Assembly (NCBI RefSeq): GCF_019710475.1
Contig: NZ_JAJFAX010000016.1
Span: 24,094-88,093, forward strand
Reading direction: 5' to 3'
DNA: 64,000 nucleotides
Origin: Glycomyces sp. TRM65418
Lineage (GTDB): Bacteria > Actinomycetota > Actinomycetes > Mycobacteriales > Micromonosporaceae
The notes under the pieces were generated by a model, which saw only the letters and a list, made by a program, of their open reading frames with translations, was not told the origin of the DNA and ran no database searches. This document shows positions 57,828 through 64,000 of this stretch, one piece after another. The first letter of the stretch is position 1. Each line of letters starts with the position of its first letter. A program made the position numbers and the translations under genes.

Positions 57828-58725
57828 CCGCCGCGCCGTCTGGGCCCCGATCGCCCTGGTGCGGCCGTGGCAGTGGGTCAAGAACGGTGCGGTCCTCCTG
57901 CCGCTGCTCGACCCCGCCACCTGGGGCCACGCCTCCTGGACCCGCCTCGCGCTCGCAGTCGCCGCGTTCGTGCTCGCCTCCTCGATGGTCTACGCCGTCA
58001 ACGACATCGCCGACCGCGAACGCGACCGGCACCACCCCGTCAAACGCAGCCGGCCCGTCGCCTCGGGCGCGGTGACGGTGCCCCGGGCCGTGCTCATCGC
58101 CGCCCTCTGCGGCGTCGGCGCCGTCCTCCTCGCGCTCGCGGCCTCCCCGGGACTCCTGATCGCCGTCGCCGCCTACGCGGTGCTCAACTTCGCCTACAGC
58201 CGCGGACTCCGCGACGTGCCGGTCCTGGAGCTGTTCATCGTCGCCGTCGGCTTCCCGCTGCGCGCCCTCGCCGGCTACCAGGCCCTCGACGCCGTCCCCT
58301 CCAGCGTCGTCATCCTCTCCACCCTGTTCATGTCGCTGCTGCTGGTGCTCGGCAAGCGCCGCAGGGAACTCGACGTGGCCACCGACCGGCACCGCCGCGC
58401 CCTGCGCGGCTACACCCCGGGCCTGCTCGACCAGCTCGTCTCGATCACCGCCGGACTCGGCACCGCCACGTTCCTCCTGTTCGCCCTCGGCGGCCCGCAC
58501 GCCGCCGACGACAAGTGGCCCCTCGCCATGCTCGTGGTGCCGCTGCTGGTCGCCGCCCTGTTCCGCTACCTCCAGCGGATCACCGTGAGCGGCGGTGACG
58601 GGGATCCGACCCGGCTCCTGCTGCGCGACCCCGCCCTGATCGCCCTCGCCGTCGCCGCCTTGGCCTGCATCGCCGCCTCGGCGCTCCTCGGCGACCCGTC
58701 CGCCCTGTTCGCCCAGAGAGATTGA
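57775..58725 (+). CDS. UbiA-family membrane transferase, polyprenyl-phosphate phosphoribosyl-type
   Basis: 316 residues from the ATG at 57775 behind GAGGGGA. Eight or nine membrane helices carry the two Asp-rich motifs. The first is VYAVNDIADRERDRHHPVKR followed by SRPVASGAV. The second lies after helix 5 at GKRRRELDVATDRHRRALRG. The opening ALVRPWQWVKNGAVLLPLLD is the signature of DPPR-synthase-like members, such as mycobacterial Rv3806c, which transfer phosphoribose to decaprenyl phosphate. The acceptor here is probably a polyprenyl phosphate. Confidence 0.82.
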   Translation: MTSLKTEAIAPPTAPTGSRRAVWAPIALVRPWQWVKNGAVLLPLLDPATWGHASWTRLALAVAAFVLASSMVYAVNDIADRERDRHHPVKRSRPVASGAVTVPRAVLIAALCGVGAVLLALAASPGLLIAVAAYAVLNFAYSRGLRDVPVLELFIVAVGFPLRALAGYQALDAVPSSVVILSTLFMSLLLVLGKRRRELDVATDRHRRALRGYTPGLLDQLVSITAGLGTATFLLFALGGPHAADDKWPLAMLVVPLLVAALFRYLQRITVSGGDGDPTRLLLRDPALIALAVAALACIAASALLGDPSALFAQRD

Positions 58726-58733
58726 AGGAGACC

Positions 58734-59873
58734 ATGACCACGACCGACAGCGCCGCCGAGACCCCCGCCGAAGCCGCACCGGAGGCGCCGCGCCGGCGGC
58801 GCTGGTGCCGGTGGACCCGACTGGTCGTCGCACTGACCGTCCTGTGGTCGGCCGTCCTCCTCGCCCACCTCGTCCTCAGCGGACGCGTCTGGTGGTGGTC
58901 GCTCATCGAGATGGTGCCGCCGTTCGCGCTCCTCGTCCCGCCCGCGCTCCTCGCCGTGCTGGCGATCTGGGTCGCGCGCGGCGTGCGCTGGCGACTGTGG
59001 ACGGTGGCCGCGGCGGCCTTCGTCATCGCCTACCCCATGGCGGGCGTCAACGTCGGCTCGCTCTTCACCGACGGCCCGAGCGGCGGCGACGCCGACGTCA
59101 CCGTGTTCACCTGGAACACCGACTACTGGCACACCCGCTGGGACGACCCCGAGGCGTTCTACGACTACCTCCTCGAACAGGACGCCGACGTCTACCTCCT
59201 CACCGAGTACCTGACCCGCACCGACCGGGTCGAGGAGATCGACGACGAGGCGGCCCTGCGCGAGCACTTCCCCGACTACGAGATCGTCATCGCCAGCGAG
59301 CAGGTCACCCTCTCGCGCCTGCCGATCGTCGACTGGGCCGCGCTCGACACCGAGGCGCTCATCGGACCCGACGACCCCGGCGCCCCGCCCGCGGACGACC
59401 CGTGGCGCGAGTACTGGACCACCAAGATCCTCCGCACCGACATCGAGATCGACGGCGAGATCGTGTCGATGTACAACATGCACCTCTCGGTGCCCGTCCC
59501 GACCGGCGAGAGCTCGCCCCTCCGACCCGAGTTCTACGACTACGTCGAAGCCCAGTTCCAACGGCGCTCCTCGCAGTTCACCGTCCTCAACGAGGACCTC
59601 GACGCGAACCCCAACCCCGTGTTCATCGGCGGCGACCTCAACTCCACCACCCTCAGCTCCGGCGTGGCCGAACTGCGCGACCGCCTCGAATGCTCCGAAC
59701 CCGACGAGCTGATGCCGACCACGTGGCCGGAGATCCGCTTCCCGTTCCCGCAGTGGTGGCGCCTGGACTGGGCGTGCACCGGCCCGGGACTGGCCGTCGC
59801 CGACTACCGGATCCACTCCGGCGGCGGCATGTCCGACCACGCCGCCCAGAGCGTCGCCCTCGACGTCCTGTAG
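58734..59873 (+). CDS. Membrane-anchored endonuclease/exonuclease/phosphatase-fold enzyme
   Basis: 379 residues. Three hydrophobic helices (about 29-50, 56-78 and 83-103) place the C-terminal domain outside the cell. That domain has EEP motifs: VTVFTWNTDYWH, DADVYLLTEYLTR, IVSMYNMHLSV, NPVFIGGDLNSTTL and a final SGGGMSDHAAQSV. These residues bind metal and catalyse phosphodiester or phosphate-ester cleavage. The start follows AAGGAG. Being outside, it may act on a lipid-linked sugar phosphate made by the adjacent UbiA enzyme. The substrate is inferred only. Confidence 0.82.
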   Translation: MTTTDSAAETPAEAAPEAPRRRRWCRWTRLVVALTVLWSAVLLAHLVLSGRVWWWSLIEMVPPFALLVPPALLAVLAIWVARGVRWRLWTVAAAAFVIAYPMAGVNVGSLFTDGPSGGDADVTVFTWNTDYWHTRWDDPEAFYDYLLEQDADVYLLTEYLTRTDRVEEIDDEAALREHFPDYEIVIASEQVTLSRLPIVDWAALDTEALIGPDDPGAPPADDPWREYWTTKILRTDIEIDGEIVSMYNMHLSVPVPTGESSPLRPEFYDYVEAQFQRRSSQFTVLNEDLDANPNPVFIGGDLNSTTLSSGVAELRDRLECSEPDELMPTTWPEIRFPFPQWWRLDWACTGPGLAVADYRIHSGGGMSDHAAQSVALDVL

Positions 59874-59914
59874 GTCCCTTGCCGACTTCGCCGCCGAACG
59901 AGAGGAAGCCCTCC

Positions 59915-61030
59915 GTGAACCGCCGTTACGACGTCTGCGTCGTCCTCACCTACTACGCGCCCTACACGAGCGGCCTCACCCAGGTGGCGACCGACGTCGC
60001 CGAGGCGCTCGCCGAGCGCGGCCGCCGGGTCGCGGTGGTGGCCTCGCAGCACGACCGCGCCCTGCCGCGCTACGAGGTCCGCACGGGCGTCCACGTCCAC
60101 CGCGCCCCGGTCGCCGCCCGCATCGGCCGCGGGGTCGTCAGCCCGGGCTTCGCGCGTCTCGCCGGCCGCGTCGCCCGGCAGTCGTCGGTGGTCAACCTCC
60201 ACCTGCCGATGCTGGAGGCGGGCCCGGTCGCGCGCGCCGCGGGGGAGGTGCCCGTGGTCGCGCACCACCACGACGACGTGTGGCTCTCGAAGGGCCTGTT
60301 CGCGCCCGCCCAGGTCGCCGTCGTCGAGGCTTCCGCCGCGGCGGCGCTGCGCCGCAGCGCCGCCGTCGTGGTGTCCAATCTCGACCACGCCCGCGCTTCG
60401 CGGCACTGGCCGCTCATGGAGCAGCGCCAGGTCCACGAGGTCCCGCCCCCGTGCCGCCGCCGCAAGGGCGGGAGCCCGCTCTTCCGCGAGACCGCCGGCC
60501 CGCACGTCGGGTTCCTCGGGCGCATGGCCCCCGAGAAGGGCCTGCACCACCTGGTCCGGGCCTTCACGGACTGGCCCGACCCCGAGGCCCGGCTGCTCCT
60601 GGCGGGGGACGAGGCCGTGGCCGGCGGCGCGGTCGTCGCCGACCTGCGCCGCCTCGCCGGAGACGACGAGCGCGTCCGGTTCCTCGGGCGGCTCGACGAG
60701 GACGACATCGCGCACTTCCACGCCTCGCTCGACGCCTTCGCGCTGACCTCGGTCGCCGAGGAGTCCTTCGGCATCACCCAGACCGAGGCGATGCTGTCGG
60801 GCGTCCCGGTCGTGGCGAGCGACCTCCCGGGGATGCGGGTCCCCGTGCGCACCACCGGTTTCGGCGAACTGGTCCCGGCCGGAGAGCCCGCGGCGATCCG
60901 CGAGGCGCTCCAACGCGTGTGCCGCTACACCGCGGAGCGCCGCTCCACCGGAGCGGCCGCCGCGATCGAGGCGTTCTCGATGGAGTCCTCGCTGGACCGG
61001 TACCTGCGCGCCCTGGAAGCCCACCGATAG
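59915..61030 (+). CDS. GT4 glycosyltransferase
   Basis: 371 residues from the GTG at 59915 behind AGAGGAAG. N-terminal domain: YDVCVVLTYYAPYTSGLTQV, then VVAHHHDDVWLS. The C-terminal donor domain has PHVGFLGRMAPEKGLHHLVR and the catalytic E-x7-E motif EESFGITQTEAMLSGVPVVA. GT4 enzymes use NDP-sugars and retain configuration. Its last 36 codons are the left copy of a 120-base direct repeat whose right copy codes, on the other strand, for the end of the flippase-like protein. Last gene of the plus-strand unit, followed by a terminator. Confidence 0.9.
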   Translation: MNRRYDVCVVLTYYAPYTSGLTQVATDVAEALAERGRRVAVVASQHDRALPRYEVRTGVHVHRAPVAARIGRGVVSPGFARLAGRVARQSSVVNLHLPMLEAGPVARAAGEVPVVAHHHDDVWLSKGLFAPAQVAVVEASAAAALRRSAAVVVSNLDHARASRHWPLMEQRQVHEVPPPCRRRKGGSPLFRETAGPHVGFLGRMAPEKGLHHLVRAFTDWPDPEARLLLAGDEAVAGGAVVADLRRLAGDDERVRFLGRLDEDDIAHFHASLDAFALTSVAEESFGITQTEAMLSGVPVVASDLPGMRVPVRTTGFGELVPAGEPAAIREALQRVCRYTAERRSTGAAAAIEAFSMESSLDRYLRALEAHR

Positions 61031-61042
61031 ACGAGCAGCGCG
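60923..61042. repeat. 120-base direct repeat, left copy
   Basis: This segment matches 61203-61322 without gaps at a constant distance of 280 bases. By hand count about 95 of 120 bases are identical. The left copy codes for the GT4 C-terminus on the plus strand; its complement could code for a peptide like the flippase C-terminus. Confidence 0.85.
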
Positions 61043-61063
61043 GCTCCGCCGGAGCCGCGCTGC
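61035..61063 (+). terminator. Hairpin after the GT4 gene
   Basis: GCAGCGCGGCTCC-GCC-GGAGCCGCGCTGC is a perfect 13-bp stem with a 3-base loop, 5 bases past the GT4 stop. It ends the plus-strand glycan unit. Confidence 0.88.
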
Positions 61064-61202
61064 GATCGACGCACTGGATGTCCCGCTCGGCACCCGCGGG
61101 CCTCGCGGTCGTCGGGCATACGCGTCAGCCTCGTCGCGATCGAAGCGCTCTCGGCGGCATCCTCACGCGGGGCCCATGCGGGCCATAGCGGTCGACCACG
61201 GG

Positions 61203-61322
61203 CGTTACACCGCAGTGCGCCGCTCCACCGGGGCCGCGTCGGCGATCGAAGCGACCTCGACGGAGTCCTCTCCGGAGCGATGCCTCCGCGCCCTGGTCGC
61301 CCACAGGTAGACCACCAGCGCG
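61203..61322. repeat. 120-base direct repeat, right copy
   Basis: Right copy of the repeat. Its minus strand encodes the last 36 or so residues of the flippase-like protein. Its plus strand still reads RYTAVRRSTGAASAIEATST, close to the GT4 end. A third short fragment, GCGATCGAAGCGCTCTCGGC at about 61136-61155, lies between the copies. Confidence 0.85.
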
Positions 61323-62191
61323 GCGGCCACCTCTCCAAGCGTCGCCACCACCCGGCTGGTGACCGCCACGGCCCCGGCCATCGGCAGCGGCAGCACCACC
61401 GCCAGCGCCGCCACCAGGATGCCCTCGCGCACGCCCAGACCGTCGGGCACGATCACGACGAGCGCCCCGACGACCAGGGCGAGCCCGAACAGGCCCACGC
61501 ACAACCAGTACGAGGACCACGGATCGGCCCCGGCGGCGATCGCCAGCAGCCACAGGTGATGCCCGGTCACCAGCCAGGACACGGTCTGCAACCCGACCGA
61601 GGACCGAATGGACCGGTCGCTGTACGCGAGCGGCGGCCGCGCACGACGCAGCAGCCGCAGCAGCAGCGACATCCCGCGGTTGACCAGCCCGGGCCGTGCG
61701 ACCAGCACGAGCGCGGGCAGCGCCGCCGCGAGCACCCACCAGGCCCGGTCGCCGAACGCGGCCGGAGCGGCGATGAGGCCCACGAGCATCCCCGTGGTGA
61801 CCATGACGAGGATGTTCAGGACGTACACCCCGGCCATGCGGCCCGCGCCGATCCCCACATCCGTGCCCATCCGCACGTTCACCATCAGCGTCCACAAGCG
61901 ACCGGGCAGGTATTTGACGAGCATCCCGGCGAAGAAGATGTTCGCGGCGTCGGGCACCGACACCGGCTCGCCCGCGCCGTTCGCCAGCGCCCGCCACGCC
62001 AGCATCCCCAGCACCAGCCCCACGAGGTTGACCAGGGCGGCGGCCGCGATCCACGGCGCGTTCGCGCCGCTGGCGAAGGACAGCGCGCCGCTCCAGTCCT
62101 GCCCGCGCATGGCCATCCCGATCGCGACCGCGACGGCGACGACGACGGCGAAACCGGTGAGCCGCCACAGGATCCGCTTGGCCCGCTTCAT
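61205..62191 (-). CDS. Flippase-like UPF0104/LPG-synthase-type membrane protein
   Basis: 328 residues from the ATG at 62191, which overlaps the GT2 stop as ATGA. About eight membrane helices show the UPF0104 pattern: LTGFAVVVAVAVAIGMAM, AAALVNLVGLVLGMLAWRAL, FFAGMLVKYLPGRLWTLMVN, LVVGALVVIVPDGLGVREGI and VTSRVVATLGEVAAALVVYL. The YLPG and PDGLGVREG motifs are hallmarks. Relatives accompany glycosyltransferases and may move lipid-linked sugars. The C-terminal 36 residues after the last helix come from the 120-base repeat, so this tail is probably a recent addition. Confidence 0.85.
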   Translation of the reverse strand: MKRAKRILWRLTGFAVVVAVAVAIGMAMRGQDWSGALSFASGANAPWIAAAALVNLVGLVLGMLAWRALANGAGEPVSVPDAANIFFAGMLVKYLPGRLWTLMVNVRMGTDVGIGAGRMAGVYVLNILVMVTTGMLVGLIAAPAAFGDRAWWVLAAALPALVLVARPGLVNRGMSLLLRLLRRARPPLAYSDRSIRSSVGLQTVSWLVTGHHLWLLAIAAGADPWSSYWLCVGLFGLALVVGALVVIVPDGLGVREGILVAALAVVLPLPMAGAVAVTSRVVATLGEVAAALVVYLWATRARRHRSGEDSVEVASIADAAPVERRTAV

Positions 62192-63189
62192 GAACGACCC
62201 CGCAGCGGCCGGAAGACCCCGACGGCGCTGGCCAGGCCCGAGGTCCCCACATAGAGCAGGTGCAGCCCGTACACCGCAGCGGCCCAGCCGATCCCGCGTC
62301 TCGCGGCAATCCGCAGCAGCGGCGCGCAGGCGGCCCCGAACCCGATCGCGAACGCCACCGGCGCCAACGCCAGCCACGGGGACCAGAGCACGAGCGGCAC
62401 GCTGGCGGGGATCGCGGCGGCGGCGAGCACCGCCGCCGGTCCGAACGCCCCCGTGCTCACGGCAGGCCGGTGCTCCGAAGACCGTCCCGGCCCGGCCTTG
62501 CGGGCGCGGAACACGAGCTCGGCGAATCGCAACGATCGCCGCCACTGCTCCTCCAGCAAGGCCCCCAACCGGTCGACGTCGTCGTGGCGTCCGACGACTC
62601 CGGGATCGGTCACCACGACCGCGTCCTCCGGAAGCCGGGACCCGAGATCGACGTCTTCACCGGATCTCAGCGCCTCGTCGAAGCCGCCGGTCGCCTTGAA
62701 GACCTCGGTGCGGATCGCGGTGAGGGCGAACAGCGTCGCCCCGCCCCGCCCGGCGGATCTGGTGCGCCAGTGGTGCTCGAACAGCGTCTTGTACCGTTCG
62801 ACCGGCCCGTCGTCGATCATCGGTTCGGCGGCGTAGACGCCCTGGACCAGGCCGATGCGCGGGTCCCCTTCGAGGACCGCGGCGGCGCGGGCCAGCGCGT
62901 CGGGCCGCAGCTCGATGTCGGCGTCGAGGAAGAACAGCACCTCGCCCGCCGCCTCGGCCGCCCCCCGATTCCGGGCGGCGGCCGGCCCCCGGTTCGGTTC
63001 GACCCGGATGACCTTGCAGCCCAAGGCCTCGGCGATTTCGGCGGTGCCGTCGTCGCTGGCGTCGTCGACGACCACGACCTCCCCGGGCCTGCGGCTCTGG
63101 GTCTGGACGGCCTCGATGCACCGGCGGAGGGTCTTCACGGCGTTGTGGCAGGGGACGATGACCGTCCACTGCGATAGCTCGGTCGACAT
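62188..63189 (-). CDS. GT2 glycosyltransferase, paralogue of the gene at 54297
   Basis: 333 residues from the ATG at 63189. It follows its paralogue motif by motif: WTVIVPCHNAVKTLRRCIEA, VVVVDDASDDGTAEIAEALG, NRGPAAARNRGAAEAAGEVL, FFLDADIELRPDALARAAAV and LRSGEDVDLGSRL. Two or three C-terminal membrane helices follow (AVLAAAAIPASVPLVLWSPW, FAIGFGAACAPLL). It is translationally coupled to the flippase-like gene. The two GT2 genes flank the cluster and point inward, so each may add a different sugar to the same lipid-linked glycan. Confidence 0.9.
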   Translation of the reverse strand: MSTELSQWTVIVPCHNAVKTLRRCIEAVQTQSRRPGEVVVVDDASDDGTAEIAEALGCKVIRVEPNRGPAAARNRGAAEAAGEVLFFLDADIELRPDALARAAAVLEGDPRIGLVQGVYAAEPMIDDGPVERYKTLFEHHWRTRSAGRGGATLFALTAIRTEVFKATGGFDEALRSGEDVDLGSRLPEDAVVVTDPGVVGRHDDVDRLGALLEEQWRRSLRFAELVFRARKAGPGRSSEHRPAVSTGAFGPAAVLAAAAIPASVPLVLWSPWLALAPVAFAIGFGAACAPLLRIAARRGIGWAAAVYGLHLLYVGTSGLASAVGVFRPLRGRS

Positions 63190-63424
63190 ATTCCGATGGT
63201 GCGGCGCTGGACTGAAACCGGCCGATATTCGACCTGTACCGGACCTGCGGATGCGGCGGTGCAAGGCGCGGAAGCGACGCTTGCGGGGCCACCGCGTGGA
63301 GGCGTGGTCCTCTCGGTTGCGGCGCCGGGGAGGAGCATCCGGTTCAACGGAGGCTTCCTCACCGAACGCGGCCTGGCGGGCGTCGACGCGGCAACGACAC
63401 ACCGGCACGGGATTGACTACCGGA

Positions 63425-64000
63425 TCAGTCGCCTCTCGCCTCCCCGGGCCGCGTCGACTGGACGACGCCTTCCAGGAATTCGACGGCCAGCGCCTGCGCG
63501 TCGCGGTTCCGTTCGAACGCGAGCCCGGACTCCGCGCCCCAGCGCTGGTACAGGTCGACGCACGACAGCAGCGCCTTCCCGGCCGCTTCACGGTCGTACC
63601 CGCAGGCCGTGGCCCGCATGGCCTCGGCGCGTTCGGCGTCGAGCGCTTCCAAACGGCGCACGCCCTGCAGCAGCAGTCCCTCGCGGTGGCAGATGAGGGG
63701 GCCGAGGACGGTCTCGCGCAAGAACGCGAGGAACCCGACGACCTCGAACAGCTCACCGCGCGCGAGTCTGGTCGCCCCGTAGTGGACCCACACCCAGAAT
63801 CGGTCCTCGATCCACTGGAGGTCCAGCCGCGGGGGGCGGGGCGGACGTTCGGCTGTCGGGCGGGGCGGTGGTCGAGGTTCAAGCGGGCGGCGACAACGAG
63901 GCGAACTGAGTGTCGGGGCGGTCGTTCGGCTGTCGGGGCGCGGGCGCGGGCACGGGCCGCGGGGGCGGGTCGCGGACGGTTTCGGTTGCGGCCCTGTCGG
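63425..64000 (-). CDS. C-terminal part of a nucleotidyltransferase-like protein, cut by window edge or broken
   Basis: The minus-strand frame ends in a stop at 63425. The well-formed part reads RLDLQWIEDRFWVWVHYGAT, RLARGELFEVVGFLAFLRET, GVRRLEALDAERAEAMRATA and CGYDREAAGKALLSCVDLYQ. This matches the C-terminal half of aminoglycoside-nucleotidyltransferase-like proteins. Upstream, to the window edge, the frame stays open but is Pro/Arg-rich low-complexity sequence with a 15-base repeat, not the expected catalytic N-terminus. The gene is therefore either rearranged or continues beyond the window. Confidence 0.5.
   Translation of the reverse strand, partial: PTGPQPKPSATRPRGPCPRPRPDSRTTAPTLSSPRCRRPLEPRPPPRPTAERPPRPPRLDLQWIEDRFWVWVHYGATRLARGELFEVVGFLAFLRETVLGPLICHREGLLLQGVRRLEALDAERAEAMRATACGYDREAAGKALLSCVDLYQRWGAESGLAFERNRDAQALAVEFLEGVVQSTRPGEARGD
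63846..63937. repeat. 15-base direct repeat near the right edge
   Basis: CGTTCGGCTGTCGGG occurs at 63846-63860 and again at 63923-63937, 77 bases apart, within GC-rich low-complexity sequence. It coincides with the loss of homology in the nucleotidyltransferase-like frame. Confidence 0.6.

Noticed and set aside
61139..62545. Alternative minus-strand frames of about 390-450 codons over the flippase gene
   Set aside because: They lack membrane helices or extend into the GT2 gene. The ATG at 62191 overlaps the GT2 stop and gives a complete UPF0104 protein.

Overview
The window is chromosomal DNA of a high-GC actinomycete. Codons nearly always end in G or C, GTG starts are common, and genes are tightly packed, often overlapping by 4 bases (ATGA or GTGA). 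SARP, SigE-type and ECF42 regulators, many LacI regulators and secreted ricin-lectin enzymes fit a saprophytic filamentous actinobacterium. The genus cannot be fixed from sequence alone. No rRNA, tRNA, CRISPR array, phage or insertion sequence was seen.

Layout. 0-9.1 kb: a cut LacI gene and two operators facing an exported glycosidase-like beta-propeller; a LysR/EamA divergent pair; a hydrolase; a RimL-like acetyltransferase; a trans-sulfuration-family PLP enzyme divergent from an Lrp regulator; a DUF1772 gene relic; a ricin/beta-helix secreted protein. 9.2-12.8 kb: a LuxR-type two-component system divergent from an ABC-2 exporter. 12.8-19.7 kb: a complete glycopeptide (vancomycin-type) resistance locus, vanY<, vanR>vanS>, vanX<vanA<vanH<, then a 28-codon ORF and a murF paralogue >. 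19.7-23.4 kb: methyltransferase, a second LysR/EamA pair, and an acidic 13-residue-repeat protein. 23.6-34.9 kb: a sugar-utilisation operon (LacI, ROK, mannose-6-phosphate-isomerase-like enzyme, ABC importer, glycosidase, SGNH esterase, secreted propeller). 35-48.5 kb: mixed stress and regulatory genes. 48.5-51.9 kb: a HelD/HelR-like RNA polymerase helicase behind a GT1 glycosyltransferase, a possible rifamycin-resistance pair. 52.4-54.2 kb: SARP regulator and aldo/keto reductase. 54.3-63.2 kb: an unassigned cell-surface glycan or glycolipid cluster (two GT2, aminotransferase, epimerase, UbiA-family transferase, membrane phosphodiesterase-fold enzyme, GT4, flippase-like protein). The right edge holds the C-terminal part of a nucleotidyltransferase-like gene.

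How genes work together. In the van locus VanH makes D-lactate, VanA joins it to D-Ala, MurF would load the depsipeptide onto the precursor, and VanX and VanY remove D-Ala-D-Ala and the terminal D-Ala. A 69-bp promoter/start module with 11-bp-spaced repeats occurs three times, before vanY, before vanH, and mirror-imaged before the 28-codon ORF plus murF. This suggests one VanR regulon. In the sugar operon an 18-bp perfect palindrome lies between lacI and the first catabolic gene. The most likely undescribed system is the 54.3-63.2 kb cluster. Near its centre is a 120-bp direct repeat, about 79% identical by hand count, which codes on opposite strands for the C-termini of two unrelated proteins.
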